Source of the DNA: Pardosa pseudoannulata
Taxonomy: Eukaryota; Arthropoda; Arachnida; Araneae; Lycosidae
DNA length: 64,000 nt
Assembly: GCA_032207245.1 (NCBI GenBank)
Contig: CM063502.1
Span: forward strand, 119,514,969-119,578,968
Direction: 5' to 3'
Made by a program: the position numbers and the translations under genes. This document shows positions 62,501-64,000 of this stretch, piece by piece. How positions within the stretch are numbered: position 1 is the stretch's first letter; every line of letters begins with the position of its first letter. Under the pieces are notes generated by a model that had not been told where the DNA came from, searched no databases, and saw only the letters and a program-made list of their open reading frames with translations.

Positions 62501-63165
62501 GACATATGGTTCACAGATAGTTCTAAAACATCACCTGGAACTGGGTCTGGAACTTTCTGCTTCACCATAAAAATCAAGGTCTTTTTTCTCTTTGGGCAAA
62601 CTAGTCTCTGTTTTTCAAACTGAGATTGCAGCAATTCTAGCCTATGTAAATAACTGTCTTGCCAGAAAGGTTGCTAACAAGATAAGCTGTGTTCTAAATA
62701 ATAGTTTATTAGCTACTTAAAATGGTAAAATGTTTAGGTATAAACCATGAATATAATCTTATGTATCAGTTTGTACATTTTTACTATTCAGTATATTTAA
62801 AATGTTAGTGTATTCTTTATTTGTTTGTAAATTTTAATTATAATGTTGTGTAAAAATCTCTATGTTAATTTTATCTATTAAAAAAATTTTTCATTAAGGC
62901 TCCAAGAAATCAGTGATGTCATAATCTTAAATCATTAAGAAATGTATTAATATGTTATCTAAAGTTTGCTTCATTAAAAGTTTAAAAAGAGAAAAAATTT
63001 AAATGACTAAAAGAGTGAAAATATATGTTCATATCAGTAGCATTAACTTTTTTTTTTATCTAAAATTACTTTTATTTTGTATTTAATATTTAGCGAAAAA
63101 TTAAGACAACATGTTTTCCTGATGTACATTTTATAGTTGGAAGATTTAGATTCTTGTGCCACAAG
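6378..63165 (+). CDS. ABTB1: ABTB1-like ankyrin repeat and BTB/POZ domain protein, nine exons, 3' end beyond the window
   Basis: Exons join as 6378-6436, 14716-14775, 18466-18521, 28096-28234, 31637-31796, 32604-32649, 50644-50748, 51637-51737 and 63094-63165: 798 nt, 266 codons, no internal stop. Every intron is GT..AG and the phases (2,2,1,2,0,1,1,0) agree at each junction. In order the protein shows an N-terminal ankyrin segment (residues about 1-60, with TPLHIAFS and MQLLLENG), a linker, a first BTB domain (about 105-205, with YADVEFII, KLRAHKLILA and SPYFKELF) and the start of a second BTB (FPDVHFIVGRFRFLCHK). This order matches animal ABTB1/BPOZ, whose human member has about 480 residues, so roughly 40-45% is missing to the right. 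Family knowledge: ABTB1 acts in PTEN growth-suppressive signalling, binds eEF1A and probably serves as a CUL3 adaptor through BTB. That role here is inferred from homology only. ATG 6378 is chosen because it opens directly into the conserved ELYNACRTGDLDRIR segment. Confidence 0.85.
7259..8942 (-). mobile_element. pogo/Tigger-like DNA transposon, internally deleted
   Basis: Terminal inverted repeats: the left end begins GGGGAAACCGGGGTAAAATG, and the right end read in reverse begins GGGGAGACCGTGGTAAAATG. TA precedes the left end, and A-TA follows the right end, fitting the TA target of pogo elements. The core GGTAAAATGGWCC recurs four more times inside (7446-7460, 7468-7482, 8548-8565, 8573-8587), so each side carries doubled ends. 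At 1.68 kb it is too short for a full Tigger and keeps only a transposase tail. It lies in intron 1. Confidence 0.75.
7604..8222 (-). pseudogene. pogo/Tigger transposase C-terminal tail, with stops
   Basis: One antisense frame runs from about 8050 to the stop at 7604-7606, with internal stops. It reads VLVKFLTKKKVVHLVGLITG, then DYALVKFIRQKPNQNVFIFP, DIMMSLPDPTA and VSFINF. This is the known tail of arthropod pogo/Tigger transposases (FVLVKF..KK, F.FP....DIV..LP.P). The CENP-B-type N-terminus and the DDE core are absent. A Lys/Arg-rich stretch (MSKTTKKRKKCA) lies at the 5' end. Confidence 0.7.
9408..9437 (+). repeat. Left subterminal inverted repeat of the P-like element
   Basis: 30 bp, matching 13667-13696 in reverse at 29 of 30 positions. 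It contains CCCTCGGTGTCAGACC. It is markedly richer in G+C than its surroundings. Confidence 0.85.
9641..10150. repeat. Diverged tandem duplication, period about 300 bp
   Basis: Blocks near 9641-9860 and 9941-10160 share in order GGTTTGAATTA, TTATTTACATG, a T-run with ATTTTC, GAATTTCATT, AATGTTCTAAC and TTTGCTAATAA. The order is conserved with many substitutions. It lies inside the P-like element. Confidence 0.6.
12714..12753. repeat. Perfect 15-bp foldback with a 10-nt loop
   Basis: Arms 12714-12728 (GAGGATTAATGATTC) and 12739-12753 are exact reverse complements. Confidence 0.85.
13667..13696 (-). repeat. Right subterminal inverted repeat of the P-like element
   Basis: Reverse partner of 9408-9437, with one mismatch at the T/G before GAACTAA. 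Confidence 0.85.
13786..14715. other. Remainder of intron 1
   Basis: AT-rich intron sequence up to the exon 2 acceptor. I recognise no gene or repeat family in it. Confidence 0.6.
14716..14775 (+). CDS. ABTB1: ABTB1-like exon 2
   Basis: The acceptor is TTATAG before 14716 and the donor is TT|GTAAGT at 14776. It encodes YLLAETDVDLNKAINGRTPL, an ankyrin segment ending in the family's G-x-TPL turn, completed by the first base of exon 3. Phase 2 on both sides matches the neighbours. It is only 60 nt inside AT-rich intron, so the frame agreement and the TPLH motif are the main support. Intron 2 is 3,690 bp. Confidence 0.85.
15627..16230. repeat. Intron 2 segmental duplication, copy 1
   Basis: It shares ordered blocks with 16578-17560: AATACTGAAAATGTTATCTG, AAGCTTGTCAATTCAAT, CACTGCTGAGTAA, ATGTTTGTCAT, ACTTGTACATATTA and AACCTGTACC. 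The order is the same and divergence is moderate. Confidence 0.75.
16578..17560. repeat. Intron 2 segmental duplication, copy 2
   Basis: Second copy of 15627-16230. It is longer, with about 0.4 kb of extra sequence between the GTTATCTGG block (16616) and the AAGCTTGTTAATTCAAT block (17076). It is probably an old tandem duplication followed by an insertion or deletion. Confidence 0.7.
17820..18120 (-). pseudogene. LINE ORF2 C-terminal end, fragment
   Basis: Antisense translation gives MTGLSPNSLYHGYHLEKQTV, then CHILYNCEFF and RFEHISHHLFS. This fits the last part of RNase H-bearing jockey/R1/LOA-type ORF2 (LTGHC... CRGC..EEET..HILC.CE). The two Cys of the usual C-x2-C are changed (YHGY), so it is decayed. 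It is a 5'-truncated LINE tail in intron 2, antisense to the gene. Confidence 0.65.
18466..18521 (+). CDS. ABTB1: ABTB1-like exon 3
   Basis: The acceptor is TTTGCAG with a T-rich tract and the donor is G|GTATGC at 18522. It encodes HIAFSFERFGVMQLLLENG, completing the ankyrin repeat begun in exon 2 (TPLH plus a helix ending LLLENG). It enters in phase 2 and leaves in phase 1. Human ABTB1 has a comparable segment ending in LLANG at this place. Intron 3 is 9,574 bp. Confidence 0.85.
19112..19262 (+). mobile_element. tRNA-derived SINE, old copy
   Basis: It follows the full SINE from the A-box region (ATGGTAAAAATGGGTAGG) through GTTCAAATC (decayed B box), TGGATGTTCATA, TTGGCTTTAA and TTAGCCTTCATGTGG. 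The GC positions are eroded. Confidence 0.65.
19640..20345 (-). pseudogene. LINE ORF2 RNase H and C-terminal region, decayed
   Basis: Antisense frames give NNNIIVFTGHFSDKTLIRSG, then GTGIFKIHPSG and SELFSIK, then NFSDSKSAFKAI and HLTQEINIF, then VGIEGNECADVLAKKAQ, then DFDCSRNFLSTITRL. This is the order of an RNase H domain plus ORF2 tail in arthropod jockey-like LINEs. The first Asp of TDGS is changed (TGHF) and stops separate the blocks. The reverse transcriptase further upstream is not seen. It lies in intron 3. Confidence 0.7.
20687..21870. repeat. Minisatellite-like array, about 150-bp units, split by a MITE
   Basis: Units near 20687, 20829, 21614 and 21756 share in order TTGYAATCAAAAA, CCARNTRTTATAAYAGTTCT, AAATTTCAAC, TATGGCTAA, TTTTTGAGTTATGTCCCA and ATTATATTGAAAATTTT. 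The hAT MITE at 20976-21607 separates the second and third units. Degenerate letters mark variation between units. The array ends near an (AT)n run with ACAGACAGACATC. Confidence 0.65.
20976..21607 (-). mobile_element. hAT-like MITE, deleted relative of the element at 41340
   Basis: The left end is CAGATATGCCAAC and the right end in reverse is CAGACATGCCAAC. An exact 6-bp duplication TATACT flanks it (20970-20975, 21608-21613). Its right end in reverse aligns well over 100 bp with the left end of 41340-44088 (CTCCGG..., GAGTTGCTC...). Its left end aligns with that element's right end (ATTCAG..., GAGGAGCAACAGC versus CAGGAGCAACAGC). It is therefore an internal deletion of the same family in opposite orientation. 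A T37 run lies at 21420-21456. Confidence 0.88.
22643..23020 (-). pseudogene. Tc1-like transposase tail with one terminal repeat
   Basis: TA then CAATGGTGGAAAAAATTATA at 22641 is a Tc1/mariner-type end. Antisense reading inwards gives LDVMNAIKKNCRN, IDAST and LIDSMNKRLVIVIEKR, matching the end of Tc1/Tc3-like transposases (AI...W..I.., LIDSMPRRCQAVI). It is in more than one frame and lacks the catalytic core. It lies in intron 3. Confidence 0.65.
23021..24222. other. Intron 3 segment, little recognised
   Basis: AT-rich. A weak SINE-tail resemblance lies at about 24032-24085 on the minus strand (TTTGGTTTAGTTTGG then CTACAGTTTACTG). Nothing else is supported. Confidence 0.4.
24563..26303 (+). 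pseudogene. piggyBac transposase, broken by a stop and frameshifts
   Basis: It starts MSKYRKVLT at ATG 24563 and meets TAA at codon 10, then continues in frame through an acidic N-terminus (about 24596-24840) and PVHDLPIGSTSLSFLRLFL. The frame shifts near the A8 run at about 25189-25196 and is damaged again near 25375-25410. The three catalytic Asp blocks are visible: SIDEAIVKFKGR, LYFDRFFSS and NMGGVDLPDQRR. A C-terminal Cys-rich zinc-binding domain (ECSICKMCLCKTCF) ends near 26303. All domains of a full-length piggyBac transposase (about 570-600 residues) are present, so inactivation is relatively recent. Confidence 0.92.
27143..27197. repeat. Perfect 23-bp foldback with a 9-nt loop
   Basis: Arms 27143-27165 and 27175-27197 are exact reverse complements around CTGCTTCAA. 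A further 9-bp pairing (TATTTTAAT with ATTAAAATA) lies just outside. It sits in the noncoding 3' part of the piggyBac element. Confidence 0.88.
28096..28234 (+). CDS. ABTB1: ABTB1-like exon 4 (ankyrin-BTB linker)
   Basis: The acceptor is TTATAAAG before 28096 and the donor is AG|GTAATT at 28235. Residues 59-105 include DSFQEDFRADVSFLRI and DPFSELLKR. This is the divergent linker between the ankyrin repeat and the first BTB; the last residues align with the helix that precedes BTB in ABTB1. The exon starts only 138 bp after the right TTAA of the piggyBac copy (27955-27958). Intron 4 is 3,402 bp. Confidence 0.8.
28591..29331. mobile_element. Tc1/mariner-type MITE, about 740 bp
   Basis: The left end GCTGAGCAGCCATTACATTA, then TAACCACCC, pairs with the right end TAATGACTCTTTGC preceded by GGGTGATCATAATG, giving imperfect inverted repeats of about 40 bp. 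TA precedes the left end. The interior (AACTCCACAAGGTGCTGA, then TGTCAGGTGAATTTGAGGCC, then GTTCCTCAAACTACTTTT) resembles, from memory, a noncoding Tc1/mariner-type repeat widespread in fish and some invertebrates. That match is not verified. No intact transposase. It lies in intron 4. Confidence 0.6.
29332..29363. repeat. (CT)n(AT)n microsatellite
   Basis: A CT run passes directly into an AT run at the right edge of the MITE. Confidence 0.9.
29364..30241. other. Intron 4 segment, unclassified
   Basis: The part from 29370 to about 29700 is richer in G+C than normal for this intron (for example GCGTGTCTGGAGGG) and may be an unrecognised repeat. I see no coding motif. Confidence 0.35.
30253..30438 (+). 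mobile_element. tRNA-derived SINE, full length, with target duplication
   Basis: 186 bp. The head carries an A box (TGGTCGAATGG) and a B box (GGTTCGAGTCC), the internal RNA polymerase III promoter, with tRNA-like spacing. The body runs TGGATGTTTGTAGCCG, TTAGCCCTCGTGTAGC and AAAAAGTAGACCGTAG, and the tail is (CCAA)n rather than poly(A). An exact 11-bp duplication TTAGGCTTATC flanks it (30242-30252, 30439-30449). It is the reference copy for the other pieces in the window. LINE-driven insertion is inferred. It lies in intron 4. Confidence 0.93.
30450..31636. other. Rest of intron 4, no gene seen
   Basis: AT-rich sequence up to the exon 5 acceptor. Only A/T runs and short repeats are visible. 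Confidence 0.6.
31637..31796 (+). CDS. ABTB1: ABTB1-like exon 5 (first BTB domain, N-terminal half)
   Basis: The acceptor is TTGTTTAG and the donor is AAT|GTAAGC at 31797. Residues 105-158 hold the BTB core: YADVEFIIKKEKLRAHK, then LAIQSPYFKELFNKNWK. The Asp of ADVEF and the HK of RAHK are classic BTB dimer-interface positions. This is the longest and best conserved exon here and fixes the family assignment. Intron 5 is only 807 bp. Confidence 0.92.
32604..32649 (+). CDS. ABTB1: ABTB1-like exon 6 (BTB helix)
   Basis: It is a 46-nt micro-exon with acceptor TTATAG and donor GGGG|GTAAGT at 32650. It encodes ISMEILKKFISYFYGG, the BTB helix equivalent to ALLQYLYTG in vertebrate ABTB1. It enters in phase 0 and leaves in phase 1, matching exon 7 across an 18-kb intron. 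The size makes it easy for gene predictors to miss. Confidence 0.82.
32650..36652. other. Left part of intron 6, no established repeat
   Basis: AT-rich, with A-runs at about 33889-33901 and 35042-35060. Apart from a possible antisense coding scrap at 35693-35830, I see nothing supportable. Confidence 0.5.
35693..35830 (-). pseudogene. Possible antisense coding remnant, unknown
   Basis: After an acceptor-like AATTTTTTAG, an antisense frame reads SFISFTMYVMTYVRLLANEK, then TSVPQNGLLNTNMEDSDSD and a stop. Acidic, Ser/Asp-rich pieces continue in other frames to about 35540 (EFIDEH, DTESSDDKTGKQ). The composition is less intron-like than the surroundings. It could be a decayed transposase N-terminus or chance; I assign no function. 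Confidence 0.2.
36913..40735 (+). repeat. Composite element, body unit A
   Basis: It runs from the AATTACGTTAGTTCTAC block to GCAACATCCCTG. It contains a T38 run (37314-37351) and a SINE piece (37952-38122). Compared with unit B it has about 330 extra bases at about 37445-37770 and about 56 near 37100-37160. Order and sequence are otherwise closely similar. Confidence 0.88.
37952..38122 (-). mobile_element. SINE within composite unit A
   Basis: It follows the SINE from GTTAGTTGGAATGC through GGCTAATGAGACC and AAAGCCGATTCGAATG to the B-box complement GGGATTCGAAACC and the head TCCATTCGGCCGTCG. Its equivalent in unit B shows it was there before the unit duplicated. Confidence 0.85.
41340..44088 (+). 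mobile_element. hAT-like transposon with near-complete transposase, nested
   Basis: Perfect 13-bp inverted ends CAGACATGCCAAC. An exact 6-bp duplication CTGATA (41334-41339, 44089-44094) flanks it, and removing one copy restores the uninterrupted sequence seen in unit A (CCCTGATATACCG). Length 2,749 bp. The subterminal GTTGCTCCGCAAAA motif repeats near the left end. It is the likely source family of the MITE at 20976-21607. Confidence 0.93.
41913..43864 (+). pseudogene. hAT-family transposase, two frameshifts
   Basis: ATG 41913 opens MSKRKHQQQF. The order is: a BED-like zinc finger (CSVCNIDF... HVECSRH, about residues 32-60); a first catalytic block (LATDGSN, about 42388); a frameshift in the A8 run at 42464-42471; a second block (FCTDNASVMTG, about 42590-42620) and the conserved CTCHLIHLAAQ; RWLSMERVVNRI and other alpha-helical hAT blocks; a second one-base shift near 43440-43448; then the C-terminal dimerisation block (FPHSNAACEKVFSTVRKN) with the third catalytic Glu. 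About 650 codons, as expected for hAT. Only two single-base lesions separate the frames, so it died recently or the breaks are assembly errors in homopolymers. Confidence 0.9.
44141..44312 (-). mobile_element. SINE within composite unit B
   Basis: Paralogue of 37952-38122 at the same place in the duplicated unit. Differences are scattered substitutions. The B-box complement is GGAATTCGAACCC. Confidence 0.85.
46907..47240. other. GC-richer intron 6 stretch, unclassified
   Basis: Base composition differs from the flanks and an antisense frame of about 80 codons is open (46980-47222), but no motif is recognised. It may be an unknown repeat. Confidence 0.3.
47244..47282. repeat. Perfect 15-bp foldback with a 9-nt loop
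   Basis: Arms 47244-47258 (TATGAATGTTGACTT) and 47268-47282 are exact reverse complements. Confidence 0.85.
47984..48115 (+). mobile_element. SINE with an inverted head duplication
   Basis: 48011-48115 runs forward from the tRNA head (AATGGGTAGGGCGCTGCTC) through GTTCGTGAGTTTGAATTCC to TGGATGTTCACAGCCG and then stops. 47990-48011 is the same head sequence inverted, with one mismatch over 22 bp to 48029-48050. It is a quasi-palindrome centred on the SINE 5' end, as expected from template switching during insertion. Confidence 0.75.
48625..49055. repeat. Tandem duplication, period about 279 bp
   Basis: 48625-48790 and 48904-49055 share AAACAGATAATTTGTG, ATTTATCTCAGGG, TTTAAACTCT, GATTCATGTTTAAGC, AATGTATAT and TATCAGCTC in order. 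Confidence 0.75.
49269..49575 (-). pseudogene. Harbinger/HARBI1-like nuclease N-terminal fragment, apparently spliced
   Basis: Antisense exon 49493-49575 (GKYRIYNTLVKDLRTIDQEF) ends at GA|GTAAGT. A 98-bp intron (49395-49492) ends TTACAG, and exon 49269-49394 reads FMRMMPDVFDEILHTV, then LIERKNTYWRKSLLADTRLA and LTL before AG|GTATAT. Phases agree, and the joined order (YF.FMRM.P..FDEIL, then LALTLR) matches the N-terminal half of PIF/Harbinger transposases and HARBI1. The catalytic DDE part is not found below 49269. It may be a decayed element or a piece of a domesticated gene nested antisense in intron 6. Confidence 0.65.
49600..50643. other. End of intron 6
   Basis: AT-rich up to the exon 7 acceptor. 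No feature is recognised. Confidence 0.6.
50644..50748 (+). CDS. ABTB1: ABTB1-like exon 7 (end of first BTB)
   Basis: The acceptor is TTCTATAG before 50644. Residues 174-209 include ERLTVHSCDMWEFVRIVK and ITSLLTEIRKAMLV, like the CERLAKQCQLWDLLSDLE helix pair of human ABTB1. The donor lies in the repeat GTAAGTAAGTAAAA (50745-50758). Only the middle GT (50749) gives phase 1, which joins exon 8 without a stop. Intron 7 is 888 bp and intron 6, before this exon, is 17,994 bp. Confidence 0.85.
51637..51737 (+). CDS. ABTB1: ABTB1-like exon 8
   Basis: The acceptor is AACGTAG and the donor is AAG|GTGAGT at 51738. It encodes KRSLNYHFTNKRLSREVLL followed by KLFLSTVPRQFEPK. This is the segment between the two BTB domains, where conservation is weak; support is mostly reading frame and splice phase (enters 1, leaves 0). 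Intron 8 is 11,356 bp and full of retrotransposons. Confidence 0.7.
52116..52628 (+). pseudogene. LINE ORF1-like protein (DUF4780-type), 5' incomplete
   Basis: About 170 codons stay open with no clear ATG (the first codon is TTG). Blocks CGDCTTVDWIKNSLD and YRWIFEVEEADVDSI fit the DUF4780-type domain found in ORF1/gag-like proteins of arthropod LINEs, which probably bind RNA. A Lys/Ser-rich tail follows. The domain name is from memory and should be checked. The open frame suggests a fairly young insertion. Confidence 0.55.
52750..53832 (+). pseudogene. LINE ORF2 C-terminal part with RNase H
   Basis: Blocks in order: ITYGSIFWW and LNKLQRMVCIAL (RT thumb region); NWLKNPRWL; an RNase H domain with WFTDA, AEVFAI, SALVWECFESL, VNLYWVPGHMGIQGNE and LADDLARKES; then RNGLRKAVGLLTGHCAFN and a Cys/His motif near CDCDK. 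Stops and frame changes separate them. RNase H places it with I/jockey/R1/LOA-type LINEs. Confidence 0.8.
53836..55109. other. Intron 8 segment between retrotransposons
   Basis: AT-rich, with no recognised gene. A short inverted repeat (AAAGGTTCTT with AAGAACCTTT) lies at about 54590-54611. Confidence 0.6.
56699..57146. mobile_element. Solo LTR inserted in the gypsy element
   Basis: 448 bp starting TGATGACCAGC and ending TTCTAACA (TG...CA), flanked by an exact 5-bp duplication GTATT (56694-56698, 57147-57151). The gypsy pol reading resumes on each side: RT connection before it, RNase H after it. It has A/T-rich polyadenylation-like signals on both strands, so orientation is unsure. It belongs to another LTR family than can be named here. 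Confidence 0.75.
57221..57250. repeat. T-run followed by (GT)n microsatellite
   Basis: A T-run from about 57210 passes into about 12 GT repeats, within the gypsy pol region. Confidence 0.9.
58065..58427 (-). pseudogene. Gypsy aspartic protease region
   Basis: An open antisense frame of about 120 codons starts at the active-site motif DSGADVSILP (normally D-S/T-G-A). A later GADFFNKF matches the LG.DFL..F flap-end block of gypsy proteases. A stop lies just before the Asp motif, so the upstream join to gag is broken. Confidence 0.85.
59370..60631. mobile_element. hAT MITE with canonical 8-bp duplication, inside a LINE
   Basis: Ends CAGGGTTGGC and, in reverse, CAGGGTTGGC. The 8-bp duplication ACCGGGAG (59362-59369, 60632-60639) is exact, and the LINE reading TNWDLYRE | ELRLLLSG resumes cleanly across it. 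Both subterminal zones carry reiterated AAAAAACCC/GGGTTTTTT motifs. A T34 run lies at 59553-59586. A short frame (59728-59943, IFQPILKRNN...) might be a transposase scrap but is not assigned. Confidence 0.92.
62056..62233 (-). mobile_element. tRNA-derived SINE in the LINE, with target duplication
   Basis: 178 bp in reverse orientation: tail GGTTTGGTTTGG at 62056, B-box complement GGGATTCGAAACC, head CCATTCGTCCATCG. The 11-bp direct repeat GTGTCATGAGG (62045-62055, 62234-62244) flanks it. It is closely similar to 30253-30438, so relatively young. Confidence 0.92.
62701..63093. other. End of intron 8
   Basis: AT-rich up to the exon 9 acceptor. No feature is recognised. Confidence 0.6.
63094..63165 (+). 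CDS. ABTB1: ABTB1-like exon 9 (start of second BTB domain)
   Basis: The acceptor is ATTTAG and the donor is AAG|GTAATA at 63166. It has 24 codons in phase 0 on both sides. It encodes KIKTTCFPDVHFIVGRFRF and then LCHK. The motif FPDVxFxVGxxxFLCHK opens the second BTB of ABTB1, where human has CPDICFRVAGCSFLCHK. It is the last coding exon in the window. Confidence 0.88.
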
Positions 63166-64000
63166 GTAATATTTTTAATTATTTATTTCAATTTTTTAAA
63201 ACTATATTATAGTTCAGTTATATGGTTGAATTTTACTCATTTTAATTTAAAAACAAATAATGAAAAATATTTTAATTTAAATAAGCAATTTAAATATAAT
63301 TCATCATAATACTGTAGCTATAGGCATAATCTCTAATTTTAATTACTAAACTCTTTTGTATTGGTAAGTTTTAGTTCTCAGTGAGTTTTAAGAAATCTAT
63401 ACTATGGCTCAGTCTTTTTTTAGCTCTAATTATTTGGAAAGTAAAGGGATAACAAATTTTGAAACTTATTGCTTTTCTTTCAGAATTTTTCAATTTTGAA
63501 AATAATTATTTTTTTTTCAATTCTAAAATGCATATCTTTTCTTTGGCCCCATCGTTCAATAAAAGAGACTCACAGTGCTGATCATACTATTGTTTACAAA
63601 CATAAGGACTAAATTTTTATATTGCACAATTGTATATATTCCATATGTGTTCATTAATTGTGTATTTTTCTCACTTTGATTATTTTTATGAATCTTTCAT
63701 GTCGTAAAATATTGTTTTCAGAGAATGGGTTCTATGTTGACACTTTAATTTTATATTCAGCAAAGTTCTTTTCCTCCCTATAAGTAATTTTCAAAGACAT
63801 AAACATAAGTGTTTACATGCAGAGTAACATAAAATTTTCTGTCATTGATTAGAGTAATATTTGTGTAAACAATGTTTTAAAATTTTTTTCTTGCTAATGA
63901 TAATTATGATCAACTAAATTTTCAAAAAGTATATTTACGTATCTTTTTTACATTAATAGTTCTATGCCTATTTAAAATTCATTTTACACAGATTAAATAT
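63166..64000. other. Start of intron 9
   Basis: AT-rich sequence after the exon 9 donor. No further exon of the second BTB domain is seen before the window ends. Confidence 0.6.

Larger units (their letters stand above)
59020..62700 (+). mobile_element. LINE (jockey/R1-like), ORF2 with endonuclease, RT and RNase H, broken
   Basis: Plus-strand blocks: endonuclease DVNVHHLVWDSND, GEELLEFILSNDLNN and VSDQIMLSDHKFIQ; RT from about 60820 with VIFIPKPVKPSYSEAKAF, RPINLTLFLLKTLE, FLAMEGAFDKV and IDYADNITLVV; VDLTVNRDKTNLILF; RNase H start DIWFTDSSK near 62500. The first RT Asp is Ala (FLAM for FLDI) and YADD is YADN, so the RT is dead. It is interrupted by the hAT MITE 59370-60631 and the SINE 62056-62233. 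It lies in intron 8. Confidence 0.85.

Noticed and set aside
1..64000. CRISPR array, bacterial defence island or operon
   Set aside because: The sequence is clearly eukaryotic: spliced gene, SINEs, LINEs, piggyBac. No direct-repeat/spacer pattern exists.

Overview
The window is AT-rich animal nuclear DNA, most likely from an arthropod and plausibly a spider or other arachnid. That assignment is inference. It rests on the types of repeats present (RNase H-bearing jockey/R1/LOA-like LINEs, a Mag-like gypsy element, a (CCAA)n-tailed tRNA-derived SINE, many Tc1, hAT and piggyBac copies), on low gene density and on very long introns. There are no bacterial genes, operons or CRISPR arrays.

One host gene fills the window. 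It lies on the + strand and is an ABTB1-like ankyrin repeat and BTB/POZ protein. I reconstructed nine coding exons: 6378-6436, 14716-14775, 18466-18521, 28096-28234, 31637-31796, 32604-32649, 50644-50748, 51637-51737 and 63094-63165. They total 798 nt, or 266 codons. All eight introns have GT..AG ends and every splice phase agrees. The second BTB domain and the C-terminus lie beyond the right edge. About 56 kb of intron separates less than 0.8 kb of coding sequence.

Everything else I recognise is transposon-derived. Upstream of the gene (1-6.3 kb) are a Tc1 remnant, two SINE pieces and an IS630/mariner-like remnant. Intron 1 holds a pogo/Tigger-like element (7259-8942) and a 4.4-kb P-like element with an 8-bp target duplication (9360-13777). 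Intron 2 has a diverged segmental duplication and a LINE tail. Intron 3 has a SINE, a LINE RNase H remnant, a minisatellite interrupted by a hAT MITE, a Tc1 tail and a 3.7-kb piggyBac with TTAA ends. Intron 4 has a Tc1/mariner-type MITE and a full SINE with an 11-bp target duplication.

Intron 6 (18 kb) holds a 10.2-kb tandemly duplicated hAT-like element (36659-46900). A 2.75-kb hAT with a nearly whole transposase (41340-44088) sits inside its second unit. An antisense, apparently spliced Harbinger/HARBI1-like fragment lies at about 49.3-49.6 kb. Intron 8 has a LINE lacking its RT, an antisense gypsy element split by a solo LTR, and a second LINE split by a hAT MITE (8-bp target duplication) and a SINE (11-bp target duplication).

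I found no new cellular pathway. The most unusual signals are: three independent hAT-like insertions with 6-bp rather than 8-bp target duplications, including a matched autonomous/deleted pair (41340-44088 and 20976-21607); the composite hAT with two head-to-tail bodies; a triple overlapping splice donor on exon 7; a set of near-perfect short foldbacks; and the spliced antisense HARBI1-like fragment.
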